Positions 34,906-46,301 of a stretch of 64,000 nucleotides of DNA are shown here, piece after piece; positions within the stretch are counted from its first letter, which is position 1; the number at the start of each line of letters is the position of its first letter. Where the stretch lies: the NCBI RefSeq assembly GCF_033807575.1, contig NC_084711.1, positions 14,446,001 through 14,510,000 on the forward strand. Reading direction: 5' to 3'. The notes below the pieces were generated by a model. That model worked only from the letters and a program-made list of their open reading frames with translations. It made no database searches and was not told where the DNA came from. This stretch comes from Cydia pomonella. Lineage: Eukaryota; Arthropoda; Insecta; Lepidoptera; Tortricidae. The translations under genes and the position numbers were made by a program.

Positions 34906-35620
34906 TAAGTATAACTGATATTCGGTAACTTTTTAAGTATTATATGGCGCCAGAAAATAAGGTAGTTGGTTAACAAATACATAATTACGAAAAAATTGAT
35001 AGCGAATTTTTAAATTTTCTATTATATTAATATTTTACAAGAGAAGAATTAAAAACAAAATTTAATTTCATACAAAAGCTCCACTACGTCACATTTTTTG
35101 GGGACAAGAGACAAGACCACGAAAATAATTTTGACTCATTCGTTTGTGCGGAGTCGCAGTTCCATTCCAACTTAACCTAACCCATTTATATCAGGCACCT
35201 AATTATGCCACACAAATAATTATGTGATGTCAGTTAGAACAAATAATATGCTTTAGAGTATGTAATAATTATGGCAATGTTTATTAGTCGAAGTGTAAAT
35301 ATACCTTATAACCATTATACCAATAATAACATTATGTATGCCATTAATTAGGTATTACGATAGTATGCCATTTATTACGTTATCCAAAGTCGAGCAAAAA
35401 AGTGACACGGCCATACCATCCTTTTCTCGAAGCGGTTCAGGATTTGGATAAAACTAGAAGCCTGAATTTATTACGCTCATACAGTGTTTCTGCTATACAA
35501 AGCTGTTCTTTTGCAAGGTATTACTAGCCTATCAGGCTACCTCGTATTAAAATTACATACATCTTGATATGTCTTGAAAAGTTCTGAATTCATTTTAACA
35601 AAAACACATATTGCATATAT
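34906..35620. other. No gene seen
   Basis: This is AT-rich DNA with no array or open frame. Confidence 0.4.
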
Positions 35621-35749
35621 GTACAGTCAGCGTCAAATACTTTGTAGCAACCAAAGTAGCCAAATAGTTCGGTACACCATATATTAAGTATGGTGTACCG
35701 AACTATTTGGCCACTTTGACTGCTACAAAGTATTTGACGCTGACTGTAC
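35621..35749. mobile_element. Near-perfect palindromic MITE (TACAGTCAGCGTCAAATACT)
   Basis: The 129 bp element is almost fully self-complementary. GTACAGTCAGCGTCAAATAC TTTGTAGCA...AAATAGTTCGGTACACCATA is mirrored by TATGGTGTACCGAACTATTT and TGCTACAAAGTATTTGACGC TGACTGTAC, with arms of about 60 bp and a loop of about 8 bp. TA borders on each side of CAGT..ACTG suit a Tc1/mariner-type origin. A transcript would fold into a long duplex. Confidence 0.9.
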
Positions 35750-37214
35750 ATACAAGGTATTGTCATTAGCTCAAGATCTTTGTACAATTGTCTGCAAGAT
35801 GTCATAATATCAACATCGCAATTAATTCATTCTTGGTACAGTAACCAAACAGGCATTTATAAACACAGTAAATTTCAAATTTCATTCAATTTGAACCAGT
35901 AGTTTAAGAATTATAACTAGTCAGTGTTTTTTAATTTTGTCACTCACTGACTGACCGATCATCAAAACTCTAAGGCACTTCTAGCAGACATAGAAGCTTC
36001 AAATTTAGAATACAATTAGTGTTTAGATCAAAGAAAAACTCAAATATTTTGCAATTTCGGTCCAGTTTTCTAGAAACACCAACTGCATAAATAACCTTGT
36101 TATCCGTGTTAAGGATTACAATGTTACATTTGCAGTGAATGAATCAGTGTACCTGTACATGTATAATATAATGGAATTCAAGAGGTAGAAGGTACTGGAA
36201 AAGAAAAGAGTAGGACTATCTACAAAAATAAATGAGATGCCATCAAAAACATAACTTGTAAAAGAAACAAGTCTCGTCACTCAGTTCTTCTACCGTAAAA
36301 AGTACCGCACTAAAGAATCTAATTTAATATAATATTTATTATATGAAACTGTTTATTTAAAATATGAAAGATTTTTAATATTGATATGGTCACTAGAAGA
36401 TGTTGTTAGGTTAGCTAATTACGTAACAACTTAAGACAGAAGGTCATTAAGAAGGGACTGAATAACTTAACCGACTTGGTATTGGATACATGGATCTCAC
36501 TACTTTTTACGGTAGAAGAACTGCGTTGCGAGACTTGTTTTACAAGTTATGGTTTTGATCACATAACGATATATCAAACTATAATGCATGAAAATTTATT
36601 AAAAAAATGCTCCCCCCCCCCCCCCTCACACATAGGTTTTTGGCCTTCTAGGCTCTTGTAGCTCCATAACCTCTTGATGGACCCTGCTCATAGTATGATG
36701 AATAAATTATAATGCCCTCAACTACGTTTGCTCAATTTCATGTACCTAAATTAAATATTGCGTAACAAACTATGTTCTGATAGCTAAGTTGAAAACATCG
36801 AAATGCCGGAACGTGCCCCTAGCCAGCCGTGTGTTCCAAGTTGAATATAAGAACTTCTCTTCGCTTCACTCGCTCGTTCAAATAGAAATTCACTTAATAC
36901 AATTACTGTTATCTGATCAACGTTTATTTATTTTCCCAAGTTGCCGGCACAGAAACAACGCGGCAAAGCAACGCTTAATACAGTTTCAACAATGACTGGC
37001 GCACAAACAAGACTTTGAAGTCGGTCAACCAATGTCTATAAGTCGTATTACATAAATATCTTTAGCGAACTGTCTCGTAACGAAGCTGATAAAATTACAA
37101 GTAATTTAACGTACTTGAATGTTTTGTTTTAATTTATACTATTCATTTAAACTCAATAACTATAAGAACGGGTCTATTTGTTAAATCACTTTTATTTAAA
37201 TTATTAAACTATTT
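35750..37214. other. No gene; C homopolymer at about 36610
   Basis: A run of about 14 C's interrupts AT-rich DNA at 36610-36624. Words at 35940-35985 (CACTCACTGACTGACCGATC ATCAAAACTC) look like an old interspersed-repeat fragment. Frames at 36476-36661 and 36789-36995 have no domain support. Confidence 0.4.
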
Positions 37215-37300
37215 GCCAGCATAAGTTGCGTTCTCGCGCGCGAGTCCATATTTGAAGTCGCGCTAGATGTATGGAGTCGCGTGTGAGAACTCATGCTAGC
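37215..37300. mobile_element. GC-rich foldback MITE, copy 2
   Basis: The left arm GCCAGCATAAGTTGCGTTCT CGCGCGCGAGTCCATA pairs with the reversed right arm GCTAGCATGAGTTCTCACAC GCGACTCCATA. The design is the same as at 8282-8372. Confidence 0.75.
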
Positions 37301-37433
37301 AGATCTGGACGATCACGTGTAAAATTCAGGAAGCAATTTGAACGAATATATTTACATATATCATCAAGAAGTAGGTAGCTACGAGTATTTATTTCATATT
37401 TCAGGTTTAATAGAATCTACTAAGAAAGCTTTT

Positions 37434-37594
37434 CGGTGAAGGAAAACATCCTGAGGAAACATGCATACATCTGCGAAGGAATTCAAAGGCTTCCGCAAAG
37501 GAATCCGCATTGGGCTAGCGTGGGGCTATAGCCCGAGCCCTCTCGCGCATGAGAGGAGGCCTGTGCCCAGCAGTGGGACGTATATAGGCTGATT
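37434..37594 (+). mobile_element. LINE 3' end, 5'-truncated (CAGCAGTGGGACG tail)
   Basis: GTGAAGGAAAACATCCTGAG GAAACATGCATAC is followed by GGGCTATAGCCCGAGCCCTC and GAGGAGGCCTGTGCCCAGCA GTGGGACGTATATAGGCTGA, then a T-rich tail. This is a very common lepidopteran LINE/RTE-type 3' terminus by recognition. Related ends occur at 56217-56371 and 61814-61935. Confidence 0.75.
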
Positions 37595-38524
37595 TTTTTT
37601 TATTATTTACTCAGCAATAGGATTCGCTTCCGTAGTTTGCATTTTCTGAGAAATGTGTTCTGGGTCTTAAAAGGTAACATTTAATAAACTATTATTGAAA
37701 CAGTAAGCTAAATTGGTATCATATTGGATGTTTCTGAATACGCCCCTTAACTATTACATTGTTCTAAAAACATTCCCACTTATGGAAGTGGCAGTACAGT
37801 GCTAGACAAACATAAAAAGCTTGTTATAACGTGATATATTAACTTGTCATGATCTCATGATACATTATGACGTAACCCAGTTAGTTATGTGTGTTAGCTT
37901 TCTATTTTCGTTCGAAACCCCCAGATTTAGTTAGCTAGTTAAAATATTATAGCGGAACATTTCGCGTTCGATTCCTGTCGGTTCGTGTGTTGACGTTAAT
38001 GTGCTTATAATGAATGCCGTGGCAGGCGGCATCCGACTTCGGAGCCTGGGACACATGGGCCTGGTCTTTGACAAACATAGCTGGCTAAATACTTACAGTA
38101 TACGGTCTAAGATACTCAATACGGGCGTAAAATAGAAAATTATTTATTTATTTATTATAGTTCGCCAACAGGTGTAATACAAATACAAATCGACTTAAAT
38201 AATAACTACGAAAATCATACCGGAGTATTCACCCAATTATGTTCAGTTTCCTATATTCTCCAACGAACCCAATCTTTTATAAAACGAAATTTACTGATTA
38301 TCATACCGTATAAATTTCACTGGATATCTACTACGAGTATACTTGCTAGTGTATATACAAAGGAAACTAAGGTCACCTTTAAGAGTCTGCAGCCAGCTCG
38401 GTTCTCCATACAAATGTATTTACACTCTCATTTTAAAATGACTACCTAGATTCTGACTGACTATCTGAAACTTTCTACTTACAATAGGATAAAGTGTATC
38501 TATGCCTTTAATTAGTTTATATTT
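37595..38524. other. No gene seen
   Basis: This is AT-rich. A short TTTA run at about 38140 is the only structure noticed. Confidence 0.4.
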
Positions 38525-38661
38525 TACGACCTGTCTGGCCTAGTGAGTAATAATAACCCTGCTTATGAAGCCGATGGGCCCAGGTCAAATCCTGGTAAGG
38601 GCATTCATTCTTGTGATCAGCACGGATATTTGTTGCTGAGTCATGGGTGTTTTCTATGTAT
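38525..38661 (+). mobile_element. tRNA-derived SINE, 3'-truncated
   Basis: ACGACCTGTCTGGCCTAGTG holds the A box. The B-box region reads CAGGTCAAATCCTGG with one base changed from GGTTCAAATCC. The body TGATCAGCACGGATATTTGT and CTGAGTCATGGGTGTTTT stops after TTCTATGTATTA, with no tail. Confidence 0.75.
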
Positions 38662-39888
38662 TACATAAATAAACCTCATATCATTGTATGTGCAAAGTTT
38701 TATTACAATCCAACACGTAGTTTTAAAATGAGAATGAAACTCCGTTTGGAAGGGAAGGTGAAGTTTGGCCGAGCTTGAAGCGGAATTTTAACAAACCGAA
38801 ACGTTTCGGCAAGCATTTAGCAGAGGAATGAAACATGGGGATTTCTTTAAGAAGTAAAATTACACATTTTAGTTTCAGTAATGAATTTCTAGCTAACACT
38901 TACCTACATAACAATATAGGTACTACTTCAAAATAGCTACTGAGAATGTTTAGATGTAGACCGGTGTCTAATGAATGTTATTCATGTCTAATGTAACTTT
39001 ACAACTTCTCATTCGGGTTACAAATTAACAACAAATGCAACACTAAGTGTCAAAATTAATTCATATACGCACACTGGTTTATAGTACCCATGCAGCGGAA
39101 ACTTTGAAATCACAAATATACTTCGAGACGTGTTTGAACATGTGAACGACGCATCGCTTTCCATTATATGGATGTAGGGGAATTTAGGCGTTTCACACCG
39201 TGAGAGCCTGATATCCCCGCAACTATGACGCTCGCTTGCTGCAATCAAAATGATCACGCGCGTCATGAAGAATCGCAGAAAATCTGCTAGTGTAAAAATC
39301 ATTTTAGCGGTTAGGGGTTGTAGCAGAATATAAGGTATTCATGGATTTCGCAAGATGAGACAATATCATTTCCTTCACTGAGATTATTAATCACTCTTGT
39401 AGTTCATACTTAAGTGTAAGTATTTCATTTTGTTTTACTTTAACATTTAGTACCTTCAGAAAGACTGCGTGACATTTAGTAGTACCTAGTAGCTTTATAA
39501 GAATTATAACAGTGCTATGATATGAAGATAACATGACAGGCTGTAACAGTGGGCCAAGGTCGTTGATGCCAAAATATCCGTCGCAATTACGGAAAGACAC
39601 GCATATAGGCCTCTTTCATAATGACTTACCTTTGATATTTTGCATTATTAGTATTATTGAAACTACTAACCACGCTGTTATTGTGGGATTTTATACTCAA
39701 TTATAGTTATTTAGAATATAATTGTTAGAATTTTTTTTTATTCGTAAACACTTAAACAGTCAATAGACATTCATAAAAGAGAACATAGTGAGAATAAAGT
39801 ATCACGAAATGGCCTCAATGGCAAGTTGCTGGCGACTTACAGCGCTGATCTTCCGCTGATTTCGATTCGTTTTAAATTACACGTTATC
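38662..39888. other. No gene seen
   Basis: Minus-strand frames of 94 and 69 codons (39018-39302 and 39391-39600) show no domain words or good splice sites. Confidence 0.4.
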
Positions 39889-39961
39889 GTTGCAGGCGTA
39901 CATAGGCTACGGAGACTGCTTACCATCAGGTAGGCCGTATGCTTGTTTTCCACCGACGTAG
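39889..39961 (-). mobile_element. 'GCCTGATGGTAAGCAGT' repeat fragment
   Basis: The reverse complement reads ACGTCGGTGGAAAACAAGCA TACGGCCTACCTGATGGTAA GCAGTCTCCGTAGCC, the first 73 bp of the family seen at 21990. Confidence 0.75.
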
Positions 39962-40160
39962 TATAAAGAAAAAGTAAAATGCACTAAGGTACAAAGGAAA
40001 GGGTACAATCTATGATTTACTTCGGTATATAACTAAAGTAACTAGACACTAGATTTATAGCCTCAATTATTCGTCGACATAAAAATAAATAATTCTTTAG
40101 GCAATATTAAAGGTAAAGAAAAATAGATAACTCGACTTTATTTTCTCCGTACCATCTTCT

Positions 40161-40308
40161 GGGTGCGTAGACAAGATGCCAATCGTTCACGCTCCGTAGC
40201 ATACCGTAGTTATCTTTCTCTATCACTCTTCCATATTCGTGCGATAGAGACAGTTGTGTTTCGTTCGCTATGGAACATTAACAATTGGCATCTTGTCTAC
40301 GCACTCTG
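40161..40308. mobile_element. MITE, 'AATCGTTCACGCTCCGTAGC' family, complete
   Basis: The left arm GTGCGTAGACAAGATGCCAA TCGTTCACGCTCCGTAGC pairs with the reversed right arm AGTGCGTAGACAAGATGCCA ATTGTTAATGTTCCATAGCG. The centre is CACTCTTCCATATTCGTGCG. Relatives are at 27481-27577 and 55008-55160, and a short end fragment (GCGATTGGCATCTTGACTAG) sits at 43108. Confidence 0.75.
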
Positions 40309-41686
40309 AGCCCTTGATAGAAAATAACTAGTTGACCTCTCCTCTGTATACAAACTTCTATGATGGAGCGACAACTGTATCTGCAGCTGACTAAATATAC
40401 CTAATTATAATTACTTTCAGCGTCATCCTGAATTAAATTTTAACTAACCCGCCTGGTTTGTGGTTGACCTTAATTTATAGTTCTTAATTAGCCGTAAAAT
40501 TCGTTTAAATTAATCGTGCTTAGGTTTGTCATGAAAGGCGAAGAGGCAGTCGCGTGACCAACGCTTTACTAAATACCTACAACAGTTCATTTTATGATCC
40601 TAAGTATTGATTTGCTTTACATAAATACCAAGGGTAAGCAAGTAACAGTATCTTCTATCAAAGTTTTGACAGGGTATAAAATTCTGCATTTGTGTAGGTA
40701 TATACTCGTATTTAGTATACACTAAAATCCTAAATCGTGGGATCGGATAACCTGACAGATTTTAAACGTGTATTCTTGATTGCATTAAGACAGTAAAATA
40801 TCATACAAAGTTTTCTGAAATCGGTTTTGTTTTAGAGATGACAACAATTCTTGTGAATGTTTATGCAATAACTCGGAGGAAAACGCTTTTTTGGCTGCCA
40901 CGCTACCACTATGCGACTTGATTTAGATCTACGGACATACATTAAAGTTTTAAAGGAAACTCGCAATTATCTGTAATTAAATAAAAACTTAACTTAGTTG
41001 TAATGTTTTTTTTGCTAAGATGTAAAAAGAAATAACTGAAGAAGAAATTGTCGTGTGCAGAAAACACTCACAATTATTTTGCCGAATTCGACCAAAATCA
41101 TATAACCTTTTTTACCGTTATGACCTCAGGAATACGAGGTGTATGTGATATATTAATGCTGATATTTGGCCGGATAAAAATAGTCTCATACGTAACTCAG
41201 TTCGACTTACATGTTTATGAATTCACCATGGATCGTTCGCGGAAGCACCCTTACTTCATCGCTGATGCATAAGTTCTATGAATGCAATCACATAGGACTC
41301 ATCGATTGGTTCTATTCTCAGTTAGCCTTGAGTCGTCAGACCGCCTGTTGTTCTTACATATTTAATCTGCACGTTGGATACAGCACTACTTAAGGAGCTC
41401 TGAGTTCTGAACTGAGCAGAATTTGAACCGAAGTTCTGACAGACGTAACTAGTTCGACGTTTAGACGTTCAAATACCGCTAAAATATAATTTCTTAGGAA
41501 TTTTCATTATTTGTCTTCGGTAGGTATAAAAATTACATTATATTTGCCATCTCTAGGTATATCCAAGAGTTTAAAAAAAGGAGTTCAAAGAAAATAAACA
41601 ATTACTTAGGTAGTGATTATATTTCCAATCCATCGAACCGTTTGGGTTGTAGATTGTGTCACAGAATAAGACTTAGGTACAGTCAA
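40309..41686. other. No gene seen
   Basis: Frames at 41048-41272 and 41211-41393 overlap each other and lack domain words. Positions 41090-41135 share an inverted 19 bp word with the element at 34438-34905. Confidence 0.4.
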
Positions 41687-41780
41687 GGTATTAAATAACG
41701 ATACGGATAAAGTGCCAAAAATATGTGTACACGACTTTATTGTCCATGCATTAAGGTAGTACTTTTAATAACTTGAACGT
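41687..41780 (+). mobile_element. TACAGTC-ended element, truncated
   Basis: GTACAGTCAAGGTATTAAAT AACGATACGGATAAAGTGCC, then ACTTTATTGTCCATGCATTA, matches the left two thirds of 49367-49512. The right end is missing. Confidence 0.55.
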
Positions 41781-42562
41781 ACCTACATAGTTTCAAGCAA
41801 AATCTAGAAAACTGTCCCAATCAGTCGGGTAAAACCTCGGTAAGTAATTTATACTAATAGAGAAAAGTAGGTAACATATACACAATTGTACAGGCTATAC
41901 CTACTCCGTACTACTGCACGCATCCAAAATGTATACGTTTAAACAATCCGCCTAGACCTAGTTGACGGCACCAGCGTACTAGTCTCTGAGTTAGTTGTTT
42001 AATACCTGTCGGCTTTCGTGTAAACTGACCTACAAGGACATCCACTGCGGGTTCATGAATTAACTAGGGTTAATGAAAACTGGATAAAGGTTAGCGTGGG
42101 ATTATTTGATTAAGCCTTGAACATAGTTGAAATTACCTTCAATTACAATTATGATGAAGTCTTGTTTGAACCTTTTCGTTAAACGATTTGAATAAAATAA
42201 GATTAGGGTAGGTCTAAGTAAATAAATTTCGATGGTCAACCAGATGGTAAATGTAACTATGGGATTATTGCGTTTATTTAAGTTATTTTTTAAACAATAT
42301 GAGTTAAGGTCTCGTCATCTAGTGATAAAAGCATGAGGTACTTGAAGAATAAAACCTAACATAAAGGGCGTTCCGACCAATCACATTCAAACAATAACGA
42401 AAAAACGCCATAAATATTTTGGTCTAATCAAATTATCTTCTTATTTATAGGAAATGGTATGACTTAGGTTCATGACAAAATCTATTATTATTTATTATTT
42501 TATTTAAGTAATCTTTATTACTTGCCGGACTTAATGCCTTAATCTTCTATAAATATGTCACT
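41781..42562. other. No gene seen
   Basis: AT-rich; nothing assigned. Confidence 0.4.
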
Positions 42563-42727
42563 GTAAAAGCCCGAAGTACAGTAAAACCTAGGATATACCG
42601 GTAAAACCTAGGTTTTACCGATCCCGATCGGTAAAGCCCGAAATGTTAAATAATTATTGTTCACTTAGGGCTTTTACCGACATGGATTCGGTAAATCCTA
42701 GGTTTTGCCACGGCTACCGGTAAATGT
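42563..42727. repeat. Cluster of GGTAAAACCTAGG palindromic modules
   Basis: Positions 42600-42619 are a perfect 20 bp palindrome, GGTAAAACCTAGGTTTTACC. Around it, half modules recur: CAGTAAAACCTAGGATATAC, CGATCGGTAAAGCCCGAAAT, GGGCTTTTACCGACATGGAT, TCGGTAAATCCTAGGTTTTG and CTACCGGTAAATG. The alternating direct and inverted GGTAAA words give a multi-hairpin block without coding capacity. Confidence 0.75.
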
Positions 42728-42759
42728 TGAATCATGCACTGGTTCTTGACATTATTATA

Positions 42760-43565
42760 CGAAAATCTTGTACCAGTGTAAGGGGCGTTACATGTAGCGC
42801 CATTTAGAATGATGCTTCGTATTGTTTCGGCATTTTACTAGTCATGTAGATCTAGGTCTTCCAGTTCTGCTGAAGGTGAGAGTGAACTCTACTCACTGCA
42901 AATTCGAACGCCGTGGCTGTATATAGAAGTCCTGGGAGCAGAGTAATGTACAGTGTATCACATACCCTCTGTAGGCAATATAGGTACCCATTTGGTGCGA
43001 ATTTTCGGGCTGTAGCTAGCCGCTGTAATGGGTAACTGAAACGCGTTCCGTATATGCTTCAATTTCCAGATGACTAGAGTGCATAATGCAGAGATTATCA
43101 TATCGCCAGCGATTGGCATCTTGACTAGGTACCAAGGTTTAGGTATACCTAGTTTACAGTAAAACCAAGTTATAGCGAGTATGCCTGGGTGATCAAATGA
43201 TGCCGAGGTGGGATCGCAGGGGAAGAAGCGTGGTATGGTATCACAATGTGGCACTCTTCCTATCCTCTGTGAACTTTGCGGGGCCGTTCCGCTGTAGCGG
43301 CGTTTTTGGGGCTGCAGAGGAAGAGGAGTGTCGGTGTTACGGTGTGCCGTTCTCCCTGTCCTCTGCAACCAAGTTGTCGTTTGCGGCAGAACTATGGACC
43401 TCATCTGCCCCGGGTGCTGGGGAGTTTTCTGGCGCCCGTGGCCTCCTTGTGGCGGGCTCGGGGAGGCCCGCTACACTACAGGACGGAGGCCGAGGAGCAA
43501 GGCGCGTCGAACCATCTGGCGCGCCTAGCGTGAAGGGCCTTCGGGCAATAAAATTGTACGTGGAA
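42760..43565. repeat. GC-rich block of unknown nature, probably a repeat relic
   Basis: Positions 43197-43560 are distinctly GC-rich (GGGCTCGGGGAGGCCCGCTA, CATCTGGCGCGCC) and 42958-43404 carries the longest open frame of the window, 148 codons on the minus strand. The frame has no recognisable domain (fragments such as TTTWLQRTGRTAHRN and FAPNG-type words give no family), no clear splice sites, and overlaps frames of 124, 90 and 85 codons on other phases. My best guess is a decayed transposon; a lineage-specific exon cannot be excluded. A short MITE end lies within at 43108. Confidence 0.4.
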
Positions 43566-43814
43566 ATATAGTACATATAGTAGTGTGCTGTAGTACTTAA
43601 AAGACACAAATCAAAATAATTAATAAAATAATTCTATATTAATTTCCCACCTTGAGGTTGATATAACTATGCAATAGTTAAACAGGACTCCAAAAACATG
43701 TAATATCTATAGGCGCCCGCTAGACGGGTTAACGAGGTCACATAACGATCAACACAGTAGTGTACGCTGAGCGTGCACTAGGCGGACACCAGAGCTATAT
43801 CAAGTTGTATAGTC

Positions 43815-44092
43815 TAACAGCCCGATTCGAAGAATGAGATATGATAACGATAAGTTCTGGTTTAGATTAGTTCTCATTTAGATATCGTTCGTATGTCGTA
43901 TAATTGACAGAAGCAGCTCGATTCGGACAACCAATGTCACTTTGACGTTAGAAATATGGTAGATAGATCTTACTGGGATCACAGCAGAATCGAAATAAAC
44001 ATCAATTTTGACATGTCGTTTAGTTATCGATCTTTTAAAGATCTTTCCAAGATTTTAAACGTGTCTTGATCATTCTTCGAATCGGGCCGTAA
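43815..44092. mobile_element. 278 bp MITE, CGGCCCGATTCGAAGAATGA ends
   Basis: The left end TAACAGCCCGATTCGAAGAA TGAGATATGA and the reversed right end TTACGGCCCGATTCGAAGAA TGATCAAGAC are inverted copies. The interior has no frame and includes AGCAGCTCGATTCGGACAAC at 43914, a degenerate internal copy of the end. The end motif is shared with 11531-11712. Confidence 0.8.
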
Positions 44093-44866
44093 CATCCTGG
44101 CGGCGTAGCCAAGATTAGAAACTTGATAACTGATAACGTATGGAAATAGTCACATGACTTTTCGTAGCATCTGTCATCCTGATACGTTTTTGTTTGCCGT
44201 TTGACGATGTATATGTAATGTTCGACAAAATGTACAATGAGAGAGTTTTAAAACAATAGTTCACATTTAAATCGAATACAAATAGGTCAACATTGAACGT
44301 TTATGACTGTTACATTTTGTATATTCTAACAAATAACGCTCTGAACTTTATTTCACTGAAACAATCGACGTATGAAATTCGCATACTTTGTAGCACTATT
44401 CAAATTAGACTCGTAGACTCGTACGTTTATACAGTTAGCTATATAGAAACGTATTCATAATAGGACTACGTGTAGCAGAAAATTGCTTCCGTGGCCAAGA
44501 ACTTTGTTGAAAGGTGGGTATTTACTACAATTATTTCCTCGCCTTGTACTCGTATGTACCTAACCAATCTTTGGCGGTATGTAACAATTAAATAATTATA
44601 ATTAAATTTTTGACAATTAAATAAAAAATCTTTGCTTGGCCGCATTTTGGTGTCCATTTTAGCTTTTTCTAATTGGGTTATGTTATACAGGTTCACAAAA
44701 TTTAATTCCAAACTATAACTGCTAAAATATTGCATGATTAAAAAAAGATCGCTCAAAAGACAATTGCATAGAAAAATTCACAATTTTTTGGAGATTATAA
44801 ACAACTTATAAAGTGGCAATAAGCTACGGTAACACGTTAACATTTAGCGTACTTTAGACGTTACTC
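44093..44866. other. No gene seen
   Basis: AT-rich. The 96-codon minus-strand frame (44466-44756) has no domain words. Confidence 0.4.
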
Positions 44867-45240
44867 TTTTTTTAGGGTTCCGTACCAAAAAGGTACAAAA
44901 GGACCCTTATGGTGGGACTCTGTCCGTCCGTTTGTCTGTCAGTCACATCGCTAAATATCTCGAGAACCACTTAAGCTATCGCTTTGAAATTTGGAATAGT
45001 TATAAACAACGCTAACCCAGACACATTGAAAGTATTATTTTATTTTTATTAACTATGGAAAAGGCTCAAAATAAAGAAGGGGCAAAATTTCAAAGTGGAG
45101 TGACTAAGGTCAAATGGGGTATCATTTGAAAGAGCTCAAATTGTATATTGCAAAACAGTTTTTCATTTTATCAGTGTAAAAAAAAAAAATTAAAGGGGAA
45201 AATGGGGGAAATGTGAAAAAAATGTCCTTACCTCCGAAGT
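44867..45240 (+). mobile_element. 'AGGGTTCCGTA' element, 5' part, plus orientation
   Basis: TTTTTAGGGTTCCGTACCAA AAAGGTACAAAAGGACCCTT, then CTGTCCGTCCGTTTGTCTGT and AAATATCTCGAGAACCACTT. It matches the minus-strand copy at 48660-49027 for at least 160 bp, including ACAACGCTAACCCAGACA. The GACTCGCACTTGGCC far end is not present. Confidence 0.7.
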
Positions 45241-46215
45241 TTACCAAAGAAAAATTATGAAATTAATAAACCAAAACCAAAACCAATGCGATTGTTTACG
45301 AATCAGCCATGAAAGTTTAATATGGCACGGCAAATAAACTAATAATGAATCAAACACGATTAAATAACTGTCTTGTTCAAACAACCGTCGTCCAACGGAT
45401 TTGTTTATCCAAATTAACAAAACGCTGGTAGATGAGTTATTGCTGCAATGTGCACTATGCTGAACGTATTAATTATATTTCCATGTGCCATCAATTCCAT
45501 TTATGTGTGTGATATATGCAGATGCGTCGATAGGTATTTCGGCGAATCGAAAGCTGCAAACTAAGTAAAGCTGCATTTCGTTACTTGGTATCGCATCATT
45601 GCTCGGCATTTTTTTCGAAAGTTGATGCAAATTTGAATCGCGCATGTATGACATGACTGCTTTCATCATTGTATTTCTTTGTTGGAGCGATACGCTCGCT
45701 CGTGAATAATTCATAGTTGCGATCCACACTTAAAATGGCAATCTGTCGTCGGATGGAGTTCATAAAATGCGATGCGATTTTGAGGAAATGAATTACCCCA
45801 AACTGACAGAAATACCGATATAATAGTTTTACGTGCGTTGTAGCCACGCACGAATTTTTGTGAAGTTTACAAAAACAAAAAATATTTAAGTATCTGTTCA
45901 GATGGAATTTACTTTGGATTACCTAGCGAGTAATAAATGGAACAGGTATATTATTATAACATGCGAACTCAGCTTTTTTCCTTACACATAATAAAGCAGG
46001 AATTAATTAATCCAATCAAGCATAAGCTTCCTTGAAGCTCCGGCTCCTGCGTTCCGTAATTGAATTCTTACGTGCACGAGGATATTTCAGATTCACCCGA
46101 TCCGATTCCCCCTTGTCACTGAAAATAAACATCAAACGAAATAGGAACGTGGCTAAGCCAATGTAAGTTTCACCATTCTCGCATGCCGTCTTGTCCCATG
46201 TCGTATACAATCCTT
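45241..46215. other. No gene supported
   Basis: Two overlapping minus-strand frames (86 and 83 codons, 45469-45847) have less biased composition than most but no recognisable domain. They could be a degraded coding relic. Nothing else stands out. Confidence 0.35.
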
Positions 46216-46301
46216 TATATAAATAGAGGGTCTTTGTTCACTCCCGCGACCGCGAGCGAGGCGATCTCGTTCAAAAATGGACCAAGTGACCTCAATACTT
46301 G
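46216..46301 (+). promoter_or_regulatory. Candidate TATA promoter with a 25 bp first coding exon
   Basis: TATATAAATAG (46216-46226) is a canonical TATA box. An initiator-like TTCACTC follows with its A at 46240, about 22-24 bp downstream (slightly close). A leader of about 37 bp then leads to CAAAAATGG (46273-46280), a good insect start context. Eight codons (MDQVTSIL) run to a GGTAAGA splice donor at 46301-46307. The arrangement is what a TATA gene with a tiny first exon looks like, but no downstream exon was found in the remaining 17 kb, so it may be chance. Confidence 0.25.

Noticed and set aside
45469..45847. Transposase relic on the minus strand
   Set aside because: The two overlapping frames have reasonable composition, but no catalytic motif or recognisable domain could be found.
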